This document shows positions 28,901-36,731 of a stretch of DNA of 64,000 bases, in pieces (position 1 is the first letter of the stretch; the number at the start of each line of letters is the position of its first letter). The position numbers were made by a program, and so were the translations under genes. Source of the stretch: Bacteroides fragilis (lineage in GTDB: Bacteria; Bacteroidota; Bacteroidia; Bacteroidales; Bacteroidaceae); assembly GCF_019583405.1 (NCBI RefSeq), contig NZ_SZUU01000002.1, positions 496,001-560,000 of the forward strand, in the 5' to 3' direction. The notes under the pieces are model-generated. The model had not been told where the DNA came from. It searched no databases and saw nothing but the letters and a program-made list of their open reading frames with translations.

Positions 28901-29668
28901 ACTCCGAGCGGTATACGTGCCGCCATCATCCGTGAAAAAGGTACGAATGGCGAACGTGAAATGGCATACTCGCTCTATCTGGCAGGTTTCGACGTGAAGG
29001 ATGTCACCATGACCGACCTTATCAGCGGACGCGAAACACTGGAAGATGTAAATATGATCGTTTACTGCGGAGGGTTCTCTAACTCAGATGTATTGGGTTC
29101 TGCCAAGGGATGGGCCGGAGGTTTCTTGTTCAATCCAAGAGCAAAAGAGGCACTCGATAAGTTCTACGCACGTGAAGACACACTGTCATTGGGTATTTGT
29201 AATGGTTGTCAGTTGATGATGGAGCTGGGATTGGTAAATCCGGAACACGAGAAGAAAGGAAAAATGCTGCACAATGAATCACATAAGTTCGAATCGACCT
29301 TCATCGGTGTCACTATCCCTACCAACCGCAGCGTTATGTTCGGCTCACTGAGCGGCAGCAAACTGGGTATCTGGGTAGCACACGGAGAAGGAAAATTCTC
29401 TCTGCCATACGATGAAGACCAATACAACGTAGTAGCCAAATACTCCTACGACGAATATCCGGGCAACCCGAACGGTTCCGATTATTCGATAGCTGCCTTG
29501 GCCAGCACAGACGGCCGCCATCTGGCAATGATGCCTCACCTGGAGCGTGCCATCTTCCCATGGCAAAACGCCAATTATCCTGCCGACCGCGTACACAGCG
29601 ATCAGGTAACTCCATGGATGGAAGCTTTCGTAAATGCACGTAAGTGGATCGAAGAAAAGACTAAATAA
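25964..29668 (+). CDS. purL: Phosphoribosylformylglycinamidine synthase
   Basis: 1234 residues from MILFFRTPSKSVIAVESN; an upstream open frame of 47 codons runs through a terminator and the promoter, so it was not used. This is the large single-chain form: N-terminal PurS-like part, linker (NSEHCRHKIFGG), two AIRS-type ATP-binding halves (GASTGTGGEIRDRMGGGKGS; SAGGLITTLLEM) and a C-terminal glutaminase with nucleophile Cys in LGICNGCQLMMELG and the His region HLERAIFPWQ. Reaction: FGAR + glutamine + ATP gives FGAM, step four of purine synthesis, in the cytoplasm. No other pur gene is nearby, so it is a single-gene unit with promoter and terminator. Confidence 0.97.
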   Translation: MILFFRTPSKSVIAVESNHELNANDNNKLCWLFGEAVPESEENLQGCFVGPRREMITPWSTNAVEITQNMGLEGISRIEEYFPVKDENADYDPMLQRMYKGLDQNVFTTNRQPEAIIYIDDLEAYNEKEGLALSKEEMDYLKKVESDLGRRLTDSEVFGFAQINSEHCRHKIFGGTFIIDGVEQESSLFQMIKKTTQENPNKIISAYKDNVAFAEGPVVEQFAPADHSKPDFFQIKDIKSVISLKAETHNFPTTVEPFNGASTGTGGEIRDRMGGGKGSWPIAGTAVYMTSYPRTEEGREWEEILPVRKWLYQTPEQILIKASNGASDFGNKFGQPLICGSVLTFEHTENNETYGYDKVIMLAGGVGYGTQRDCLKGQPEAGNKVVVIGGDNYRIGLGGGSVSSVDTGRYSSGIELNAVQRANAEMQKRANNVVRALCEEDENPVVSIHDHGSAGHVNCLSELVEECGGLIDMSKLPIGDKTLSAKEIIANESQERMGLLIKEEAIEHVRQIAERERAPMYVVGETTGDHRFAFQQADGVRPFDLAVDQMFGSSPKTYMIDKTVERHYTMPEYETSKLHEYLTQVLQLEAVACKDWLTNKVDRSVTGKVARQQCQGEIQLPLSDCGVVALDYRGEKGIATSIGHAPQAALADPAAGSILSVSEALTNLVWAPLTEGLDSVSLSANWMWPCRSQEGEDARLYTAVKALSDFCCALQINVPTGKDSLSMTQKYPNGEKVVSPGTVIVSAGGEVSDVKKVVSPVLVNNAKTTLYHIDFSFDSLKLGGSAFAQSLGKVGDEVPCVQDAEYFRDAFLAVQELVNKGLILAGHDISAGGLITTLLEMCFANVEGGLEIELDKMKETDIVKILFAENPGIVIQISDKHKDEVKKILEDAGVGFIKLGKPTDERHILVNKDGATYQFGIDYMRDVWYSSSYLLDRKQSMNGCAKKRFENYKMQPLEFAFMPGFKGKLSQYGITPERRTPSGIRAAIIREKGTNGEREMAYSLYLAGFDVKDVTMTDLISGRETLEDVNMIVYCGGFSNSDVLGSAKGWAGGFLFNPRAKEALDKFYAREDTLSLGICNGCQLMMELGLVNPEHEKKGKMLHNESHKFESTFIGVTIPTNRSVMFGSLSGSKLGIWVAHGEGKFSLPYDEDQYNVVAKYSYDEYPGNPNGSDYSIAALASTDGRHLAMMPHLERAIFPWQNANYPADRVHSDQVTPWMEAFVNARKWIEEKTK

Positions 29669-29686
29669 CAGGATATGCAACAATAA

Positions 29687-29722
29687 AGAAGGGCGGGTCT
29701 CAAAGTGAGGTCCGCCCTTTTT
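29687..29722 (+). terminator. Terminator after purL
   Basis: AAGGGCGG (29689-29696) pairs with CCGCCCTT (29712-29719), followed by TTTTC; the loop can fold further. Confidence 0.8.
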
Positions 29723-29758
29723 CGTCATTCAGCGTCCGTAACAAATCCTTTCGTAAAG

Positions 29759-29790
29759 TTTGCACTTCTCCACTCTTTTTATTAATTTTG
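29759..29790 (+). promoter_or_regulatory. Bacteroides sigma-ABfr promoter of the hybrid sensor gene
   Basis: TTTG (29759-29762), a 20-nt spacer and TAATTTTG (29783-29790) match the -33/-7 consensus exactly, 50 nt before the start codon. Confidence 0.75.
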
Positions 29791-29840
29791 TAAAATCATT
29801 CGCCCCCCGAAAGAATAATCATTAAAGGATTCCAGCTTGT

Positions 29841-32800
29841 ATGAAAAAAATTCTTTTTCTTCTGCTCTTATTGCCTCTTATGGTCTCTGCACAAACCTAC
29901 AAATATATCGGTGTAGAGGATGGGTTAAGCAACCGGAGGGTATATTACATCCAAAAAGATAAAAAGGGATATATGTGGTTCCTTACCCATGAAGGTGTGG
30001 ACAGATATGATGGCAAAGAGTTCAAACGATATAAATTGATGGATAACGGTGAAGAACTGAATTCACTGCTTAACCTGAATTGGCTATATCTGGACCACGA
30101 AAATACCTTATGGGAAATAGGAAAGAAAGGAAAGGTGTTCCGTTACGACCCGTTACGGGATGAATTCACACTTGTCTACAAGCTACCGGAAGACGTGGTC
30201 AAAGACCACCCCGCTCCCATCAGCTACAGCTTCATCGACAAGAATAACAACATCTGGCTGTGCAACGATGAATATCTTTATCTATACAACACCCATACGC
30301 AGCAAACCCTACAGATAAAAAATGAAATCGAAGAAGATATCACAGATATCGAACAAATAGACGAAACACATTTCTTTATCGGTACGGAACAGGGCATTCA
30401 TCACGCTGAACTAAAGAATCAGGCATTGCATTTGCTTCCGTGTGACAAACTCGACAATCTACCGATACAGATCAATGAACTTTATTTCCACCGCCCTTCA
30501 CATAAATTATTCATCGGTACTTTTGAACGTGGTATATATGTCTACGACATGAATACCAAACAAAGTATCCAGCCCCGAATGAGCCTGACAGATGTCAGCA
30601 TCACACGAATTAAGCCATTGAACAACAACGAATTGTTGGTTGCAACAGACGGTGCAGGAGTATATAAGATAAATGTAAACTCTTATTTGACTACTCCATA
30701 CATCGTAGCCGACTACAACCAGCACAATGAGATGAATGGCAACAATATTCCTGACTTTTATGTGGATGACGAACAACGCATCTGGCTTGCCAACTACCCA
30801 ATCGGTATCACGATACGTAACAACCGTTATTCAAGCTATAATTGGATAAAGCATTCGATTGGGAACAAGCAATCATTAATCAATGACCAGGTAAACTCAA
30901 TCATTGAAGACAGTGACGGAGATTTATGGTACGGTACCAACAATGGTATCAGTTACTACAACTCCGCCAATGGGACATGGCATTCGTTCATGAGCTCCTT
31001 TGAAAAGAATGAACGTAATAAAAACCATATATTCATTACCTTATGTGAAGTAAGGCCGGGAATTATATGGGCTGCCGGCTATAGTTCAGGGATTTACCAG
31101 ATAAATAAACATACCTTGTCTGTCGAGTATGTGACCCCGTCCGCACTATATGGGATAAATATACGGCCGGATAAATATATCCGTTCTATTATGAAAACGA
31201 ACAACGGCGATATTTGGTCAGGAGGCTACTACAATCTGAAGCGTATCAATCTTGAAGACAGAACCCTCCGCTTATACCCAAGACTAAATTCCATCACCTC
31301 CATTATAGAAAAAGACAGCGAACAGATGTGGATAGGCACGGCTACAGGACTCTACCTACTTGAAAAAGAATCCGGCAAGTACCAACGTATAGACCTTCCT
31401 GTAGAATCAATGTATATTTATTCGCTATATCAAGCAAAAAATGGACTTTTATATATCGGAACCAGTGGTTCGGGATTACTGATATACGATCCGGAAAAGA
31501 GAAATTTCACACATTACCATAGAGACAACTGCGCATTGATTTCCAACAATATATACGCAATACTTTCGGATGCAGACGAAGATATCGTCATGAGCACAGA
31601 AAACGGACTGACCAGCTATTATCCTGCTGAGAAGTTGTTTCACAACTGGACCAGGGATCAGGGACTGATGGCCAGTCATTTCAATGCCGAAGCAGGTACA
31701 TTGCGCAAAAACGGAAACTTTATATTCGGTAGTTCCGACGGTGCTATCGAATTTAGCAGAACGATGAAGATACCTAGAAAGTATAATTCCAAAATGGTAC
31801 TCAGTGATCTGACGATCTTTTATCAAACGGTCTATCCCGGTGACGAGAATTCTCCGTTAAGTACAGATATCGATGATACCAAAGAACTGGAACTAAGTTA
31901 CAGCCAAAATATCTTTTCACTCAAAGTATCGTCAATCAATTACGATTATCCGTCAAACATCTTATATTCGTGGAAACTGGAAGGATTCTACGATCAGTGG
32001 AGTCGTCCCGGAAATGAAAACATAATTCGTTTCACAAACTTGAGCCCAGGAGAATATACACTTCATATCCGCGCAGTATCTAATGAAGATAAACGTATTG
32101 TGCTTGAGGAGCGTACCATGAAAATCAGTATTGCCCAGCCTATTTGGCTCAGTTTCTGGGCCATATTCATCTACGCAGTCGCAGTGGCTGTGATTGCCAT
32201 CATTGCTCTCCGTATTATTATCTTACGAAAGCAAAGAAAAATATCGGACGAGAAAATTCATTTCTTCATCAATACGGCACATGACATCCGTACTCCGCTG
32301 ACATTGATCAAAGCCCCACTTGAGGAGATACGCGAACGAGAAGCATTGACGAAAGACGGCATCAGCAACATGAATACGGCACTAAGAAATGTAAATGCCC
32401 TACTACGTCTGACCACTAATCTGATCAACTTTGAACGGGCAGACGTATATTCATCGGAACTTTATATTTCAGAATATGAACTAAATACCTATCTGACGGA
32501 AACTTTCAACGCATTCCGTCCATACGCAAGTGTGAAGCATATTAACTTCACATACGAAAGCAATTTTCGTTACTTGAACGTATGGATTGATAAAGAGAAG
32601 ATGGATTCAATCCTGAAAAACATCATCTCGAATGCCCTGAAATATACTCCTGAAAACGGCAGCGTACACATTTACGCTTCTGAAACAAACGATATGTGGA
32701 GCGTTGAGGTAAATGATACAGGTATCGGAATCCCTGCCAACGAACAAAAAAAATTATTCAAGATACATTTCCGGGGAAGCAATGCAGTCAATTCCAAAGT

Positions 32801-33824
32801 AACCGGAAGTGGCATCGGATTGATGCTTGTATGGAAACTGGTTCATCTGCATAAAGGAAAAATCAACCTTAACAGTGTAGAACATCAGGGTTCGTCTATC
32901 AAAGTGACTTTCCCGAAGGACAACAAGCATTTCCATAAAGCACATCTGGCTACTCGGGGCCGGGAACTCAGCACAGAACAAGTACCTCCTGTTTCTCCTG
33001 CCGATATTTACGAAAAGGCGAAAAAGCAGCATGACCAGAACCTGCAACGCTTATTGATCGTTGAAGACAATGATGAATTGCGTAATTACCTCACCCACAC
33101 CTTATCGGATAATTATACCATCCAGACTTGTAGCAATGGTAAAGAGGCACTGACTATCGTAAAAGAGTACATGCCGGAATTGATCATTTCGGATATCATG
33201 ATGCCGGAGATGCAAGGTGACGAACTTTGCGCCGCCATAAAGAATGATATCGAAACTTCACACATTCCCATCATTCTGCTTACAGCACTGAATGACGAAA
33301 AGAATATCCTGGAAGGGCTGAAAATAGGAGCAGACGAATACATAGTCAAGCCGTTCAACATCGGCATCCTGAAAGCAACCGTTGCCAACTTGCTGACAAA
33401 CCGCGCACTGCTGAAAAGCAAATATGCCAACCTTGAAGTCAGCGAAGAGGAGGAGTCCTCTCCCAACTGTGCAACAGATCTCGACTGGAAATTCATTGCT
33501 ACGGTCAAGAAGAGTGTCGAAGAAAACATAGACAATCCCGCCTTCAATGTAGATATACTCTGCAACCTTTTGAATATGAGCCGCACGAGCTTCTATAATA
33601 AGCTAAAGGCATTGACCGATCAGGCTCCCGGAGATTATATCAGACTGATCCGCCTGAAACGGGCTGCAACATTATTAAAGACCGGACAACACTCCATCAC
33701 CGAAATATCCGAGATGACGGGATTCAGTGACGTCAAGTATTTCCGGGAAGTGTTCAAGAAACATTTTAAAATGAGTCCCAGTAAGTACTCCAAAGAGGAT
33801 AAGGAAGAAGCCCCACAAGAGTAA
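29841..33824 (+). CDS. Hybrid two-component system sensor/regulator (propeller type)
   Basis: 1327 residues. Signal peptide (MKKILFLLLLLPLMVSAQ), then two seven-bladed propellers built of Reg_prop repeats (VEDGLSNRRVYYIQKDKKGYMWFLT is the first), a Y_Y_Y domain (about 700-760) and one membrane helix near 769-793. The cytoplasmic part is HisKA with phospho-acceptor His814 in NTAHDIRTPLT (family form NISHEFRTPL), HATPase (NALKYTPENG, DTGIGI), a receiver with Asp1118 in IISDIMMPEM, and a C-terminal AraC-type HTH (about 1225-1320). Such proteins bind an oligosaccharide in the periplasm and switch on a neighbouring PUL. Here the neighbours are purL and chrA; no SusC/D pair or glycosidase is adjacent, so its target is unknown. 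Confidence 0.92.
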   Translation: MKKILFLLLLLPLMVSAQTYKYIGVEDGLSNRRVYYIQKDKKGYMWFLTHEGVDRYDGKEFKRYKLMDNGEELNSLLNLNWLYLDHENTLWEIGKKGKVFRYDPLRDEFTLVYKLPEDVVKDHPAPISYSFIDKNNNIWLCNDEYLYLYNTHTQQTLQIKNEIEEDITDIEQIDETHFFIGTEQGIHHAELKNQALHLLPCDKLDNLPIQINELYFHRPSHKLFIGTFERGIYVYDMNTKQSIQPRMSLTDVSITRIKPLNNNELLVATDGAGVYKINVNSYLTTPYIVADYNQHNEMNGNNIPDFYVDDEQRIWLANYPIGITIRNNRYSSYNWIKHSIGNKQSLINDQVNSIIEDSDGDLWYGTNNGISYYNSANGTWHSFMSSFEKNERNKNHIFITLCEVRPGIIWAAGYSSGIYQINKHTLSVEYVTPSALYGINIRPDKYIRSIMKTNNGDIWSGGYYNLKRINLEDRTLRLYPRLNSITSIIEKDSEQMWIGTATGLYLLEKESGKYQRIDLPVESMYIYSLYQAKNGLLYIGTSGSGLLIYDPEKRNFTHYHRDNCALISNNIYAILSDADEDIVMSTENGLTSYYPAEKLFHNWTRDQGLMASHFNAEAGTLRKNGNFIFGSSDGAIEFSRTMKIPRKYNSKMVLSDLTIFYQTVYPGDENSPLSTDIDDTKELELSYSQNIFSLKVSSINYDYPSNILYSWKLEGFYDQWSRPGNENIIRFTNLSPGEYTLHIRAVSNEDKRIVLEERTMKISIAQPIWLSFWAIFIYAVAVAVIAIIALRIIILRKQRKISDEKIHFFINTAHDIRTPLTLIKAPLEEIREREALTKDGISNMNTALRNVNALLRLTTNLINFERADVYSSELYISEYELNTYLTETFNAFRPYASVKHINFTYESNFRYLNVWIDKEKMDSILKNIISNALKYTPENGSVHIYASETNDMWSVEVNDTGIGIPANEQKKLFKIHFRGSNAVNSKVTGSGIGLMLVWKLVHLHKGKINLNSVEHQGSSIKVTFPKDNKHFHKAHLATRGRELSTEQVPPVSPADIYEKAKKQHDQNLQRLLIVEDNDELRNYLTHTLSDNYTIQTCSNGKEALTIVKEYMPELIISDIMMPEMQGDELCAAIKNDIETSHIPIILLTALNDEKNILEGLKIGADEYIVKPFNIGILKATVANLLTNRALLKSKYANLEVSEEEESSPNCATDLDWKFIATVKKSVEENIDNPAFNVDILCNLLNMSRTSFYNKLKALTDQAPGDYIRLIRLKRAATLLKTGQHSITEISEMTGFSDVKYFREVFKKHFKMSPSKYSKEDKEEAPQE

Positions 33825-33854
33825 GAAAAAAGAGAATAAAAGTAATAATATTAA

Positions 33855-34397
33855 ATGAATATTTATCTTGAAGCGTTCGGCATCTTTTTCAAGATTGGTG
33901 CCTTTACTATCGGAGGTGGCTATGCCATGGTACCTCTGATAGAAAACGAAATCGTAACCAAACGGAACTGGATTTCCAAGGATGACTTCGTTGATCTGCT
34001 TGCCATATCCCAGTCCGCACCAGGCATTCTGGCCGTGAACATTTCTATCTTTATCGGATATAAACTGCGTGGCATACGCGGGAGCCTTGTAACTGCCCTT
34101 GGAACGGTGCTTCCGTCGTTCATCATCATACTGGCCATTGCCATGTTTTTCCATAATTTCAAAGATAACCCCATCGTAGAACGTATCTTCAAGGGTATCC
34201 GCCCGGCGGTGGTCGCACTGATCGCGGCACCCACTTTCAGTATGGCGAGATCTGCCAAAGTCAACCGGTATACAATCTGGATTCCGGTTGTTTCCGCCCT
34301 GCTTATCTGGTTACTGGGCTTCTCTCCTATCTGGATTATCATCGCGGCAGGCGTAGGCGGCTTCTGCTGGGGAAAATGGAAACAGTCACATCGCTAA
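33855..34397 (+). CDS. chrA: Chromate transporter half-protein (ChrA family), first
   Basis: 180 residues, about five or six membrane helices, one CHR domain. Motifs FFKIGAFTIGGGYAMVPLIENEIV and LLAISQSAPGILAVNISIFIGYKLRG are the signature of the family. Full-length ChrA has two such domains; short-chain forms occur as gene pairs that work together, as here, with the second 25 bp downstream. Known activity of the family: export of chromate, driven by the proton gradient. The natural substrate in a gut anaerobe is unclear. It starts 30 bp after the hybrid sensor gene and may be read from the same transcript. Confidence 0.88.
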   Translation: MNIYLEAFGIFFKIGAFTIGGGYAMVPLIENEIVTKRNWISKDDFVDLLAISQSAPGILAVNISIFIGYKLRGIRGSLVTALGTVLPSFIIILAIAMFFHNFKDNPIVERIFKGIRPAVVALIAAPTFSMARSAKVNRYTIWIPVVSALLIWLLGFSPIWIIIAAGVGGFCWGKWKQSHR

Positions 34398-34422
34398 TCA
34401 TCCACTTTGACATTTAAACATT

Positions 34423-34971
34423 ATGATCTACCTGCAACTCTTTTATACATTCTTCAAGATCGGACTATTTGGCTTCGGAGGCGGATACGCCATGCTCTCG
34501 ATGATTCAGGGTGAAGTCGTGACACGCTATGACTGGGTTAGCACTCAGGAGTTTACCGATATTGTAGCCATCAGTCAATCCACTCCCGGACCTATTGGTA
34601 TCAATGCCGCCACTTATGTGGGTTTTACGGCTACAGGCAGTGTCTGGGGATCTGTCATCGCCACGTTTGCAGTAGTGCTCCCCTCTTTTATCCTGATGCT
34701 CACCATCAGTAAGTTTTTTCTGAAATACCAAAAACATCCTGCCGTAGAAGCTGTTTTCAGCGGACTCCGACCTGCCGTAGTAGGACTGCTGGCGTCGGCA
34801 GCACTGGTCTTGATGAATACGGAGAATTTCGGTTCACCGACAGGGGATACTTATACATTTGTAATCAGCATTATCATCTTCTTAGTGGCCTTTATCGGAA
34901 CGAAAAAGTACAATGCCAACCCGATTCTGATGATTATTGCCTGCGGAATAGCAGGACTGATATTATATTAG
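34423..34971 (+). CDS. chrA: Chromate transporter half-protein (ChrA family), second
   Basis: 182 residues and again one CHR domain: FFKIGLFGFGGGYAMLSMIQGEVV and IVAISQSTPGPIGINAATYVGF. It is homologous to the gene before it, but with the PGPIGIN form typical of the other half. The two would sit in the membrane in opposite orientation as a heterodimer, which is inference from studied pairs. A short palindromic repeat follows and may end transcription between this gene and the convergent neighbour. Confidence 0.88.
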   Translation: MIYLQLFYTFFKIGLFGFGGGYAMLSMIQGEVVTRYDWVSTQEFTDIVAISQSTPGPIGINAATYVGFTATGSVWGSVIATFAVVLPSFILMLTISKFFLKYQKHPAVEAVFSGLRPAVVGLLASAALVLMNTENFGSPTGDTYTFVISIIIFLVAFIGTKKYNANPILMIIACGIAGLILY

Positions 34972-34982
34972 GAGAGGATTGA

Positions 34983-35049
34983 TGAACCACAGAGTTCCAC
35001 AGAGGTAAAATTATAGAAAATAAACTCTCTGTGGAACTCTGTGGTGAAC
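34983..35049. repeat. Palindromic CACAGAG repeat, copy 8 (shortest)
   Basis: GAACCACAGAGTTCCACAGA pairs with TCTGTGGAACTCTGTGGTG across a loop of about 25 nt. It lies between convergent genes and could act as a bidirectional terminator. Confidence 0.85.
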
Positions 35050-35053
35050 TACT

Positions 35054-36562
35054 TTATAATTTCACCTTCTTACTTACCGATTTCGATTCATTGTGCAAGC
35101 GGTCGAGTGCTGTCACAACATAACGGTATTTGGTCTTTCCGTCATCGTAGGGAAGTTTATAGAAATTGTTTCGGGTAATGGCAACGATATGCGAAGCGTC
35201 ATCAATGTTCACTTTCTCTTTTCCATCAAAACGGTAAACCACATATTGCACGGCACGGTCCATCTCGTCTTTTGCTTTCGGAGCAGTCCAGAAAAGCATA
35301 TAGCCATCTTCCGTCCACACTTTTTTCACTTTACGCACCTTGCCCGGAGCCTTATCGTCCATAAAATCGAAGACAGGAACCAGAGCAGGATACTTATGAT
35401 ACTCTTGCACAAGTGCGTCCCGATACTTCCCGGCATTTTCCACCACAGCGCTTGCCGGCCATTGGCAACTTCCGCCGATAGTCTGATAAGCTCTTTCCAG
35501 AGCCATCTTACGAGGCAACTGATTGATGGACGGATTTTTCGGATCGGCATTCTGAACCGTATTCATTACGGATTGGCCGATGAACAAAGGACGGTTCTCC
35601 GTATTCTTTGCCCACCACTTCACCAGGGTTTCATAATCGGCAGCGGGGTGACCTATCTGCCAGTATATCTGCGGGATGTTATAATCCACCCAGCCATTAC
35701 GCGCCCAGAGCAATACATCGGCATACAGGTCATCGTAATTCTGCAAACCATTTGTTTTACTACCCAACGGATCGTTCTTCTCGTTACGGTAAATACCGAA
35801 CGGACTGATACCGAACTTCACCCAAGGTTTCAAGCCACGGATGGTTTCATGAATCTTCTGGATCAGTATGTTCACGTTGCTTCGGCGCCAGTCGGCACGG
35901 TTGGTGAATCCTCCGCCGTAACGGGCAAAGCTCGCATCATCGGGGAAGTCGACGCCCTTTGCCGGATAAGGATAAAAGTAGTCGTCCATATGGATGGCAT
36001 CCACATCGTAACGCGAAACAATGTCTGCCACCACCATACAGATGTGACGGCGGCTCTCGGGCAATGCCGGATCAAAATACAATTGATTATTGTAGGTGAC
36101 AAACCATTCAGGATGGATATTGTACAAGTGATTGGCTGCCAGTTCACTCTTGAGCGATGTCTTTACCCGGTAAGGGTTGATCCACGCATGGAACTCCATT
36201 CCCCGTTTATGGCATTCGTCAATCATAAACTGCATCGGGTCCCAATAAGGCGAAGGTGCCTGTCCCTGCACACCGGTCAGGAAACGGCTCCACGGCTCCA
36301 ATTGCGAAGCATACAAGGCATCCGCTTCGGGGCGCACCTGAAATATGATTGCATTGATACCTGCTCCCTGCAAAGAGTTGAGCTGATCAATGAGTGTCTG
36401 TTTCAGCTTCTCGGTAGGTATGCCACGGAACTGACCATTCACTGCCTGTATCCACGCTCCGCGGAATTCTCTCTTCGGATAAGGGCTTTGTTGTTGGATT
36501 TGTGCCCCCACTCCTGTTGCAAGGAAGAGAGCTAAAAGAAGAATCAATTTTCTCAGGTTCAT
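35054..36562 (-). CDS. Secreted glycoside-hydrolase-like protein (GHL10/DUF187 family), first paralogue
   Basis: 502 residues from MNLRKLILLLALFLATGVGAQ, a signal peptide without lipobox; an ATG 12 nt earlier is also possible. The family shows in REFRGAWIQAVNGQFRGIPT, INAIIFQVRPEADALYASQLEPWSRFLTG, CHKRGMEFHAWINPYRV and YDVDAIHMDDYFYPYP, a TIM-barrel related to GH13/GH20-like folds (YngK type). A fibronectin-III-like domain closes the protein (about 410-500). Substrate unknown; peptidoglycan- or glycan-derived sugars have been proposed for relatives. It is a monocistronic unit divergent from uvrA. A paralogue starts at 42009. Confidence 0.85.
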   Translation of the reverse strand: MNLRKLILLLALFLATGVGAQIQQQSPYPKREFRGAWIQAVNGQFRGIPTEKLKQTLIDQLNSLQGAGINAIIFQVRPEADALYASQLEPWSRFLTGVQGQAPSPYWDPMQFMIDECHKRGMEFHAWINPYRVKTSLKSELAANHLYNIHPEWFVTYNNQLYFDPALPESRRHICMVVADIVSRYDVDAIHMDDYFYPYPAKGVDFPDDASFARYGGGFTNRADWRRSNVNILIQKIHETIRGLKPWVKFGISPFGIYRNEKNDPLGSKTNGLQNYDDLYADVLLWARNGWVDYNIPQIYWQIGHPAADYETLVKWWAKNTENRPLFIGQSVMNTVQNADPKNPSINQLPRKMALERAYQTIGGSCQWPASAVVENAGKYRDALVQEYHKYPALVPVFDFMDDKAPGKVRKVKKVWTEDGYMLFWTAPKAKDEMDRAVQYVVYRFDGKEKVNIDDASHIVAITRNNFYKLPYDDGKTKYRYVVTALDRLHNESKSVSKKVKL

Positions 36563-36586
36563 AATCGGTTTCATAAAAATGTGGTG

Positions 36587-36617
36587 CAAAGATACAATTT
36601 TGCTCCTCATTTGCAAC
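36587..36617 (-). promoter_or_regulatory. Promoter of the first GHL10 gene
   Basis: The minus strand reads GTTG, a 19-nt spacer and TATCTTTG (forward 36587-36594), close to TTTG-N19-TAnnTTTG, about 25 nt before the gene start. Confidence 0.6.
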
Positions 36618-36700
36618 GGCTAAGCGAGCAATTCACTATTCGCAAGGTGTTTTTAAGATAAAAGTTCCTTTCTCTGTTAGGTTAAACGTTTCCGACTCGT

Positions 36701-36708
36701 TATCTTTG
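36701..36708 (+). promoter_or_regulatory. -7 box of the uvrA promoter
   Basis: TATCTTTG matches TAnnTTTG 23 nt before uvrA; the -33 region (TTAG) is a weak match. Confidence 0.5.
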
Positions 36709-36731
36709 CAGTCCAAGTAACGAAAACGCTT

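Noticed and set aside
35093..36535. 480-codon open frame opposite the first GHL10 gene
   Set aside because: Antisense shadow; the opposite frame has a signal peptide and clear family motifs.
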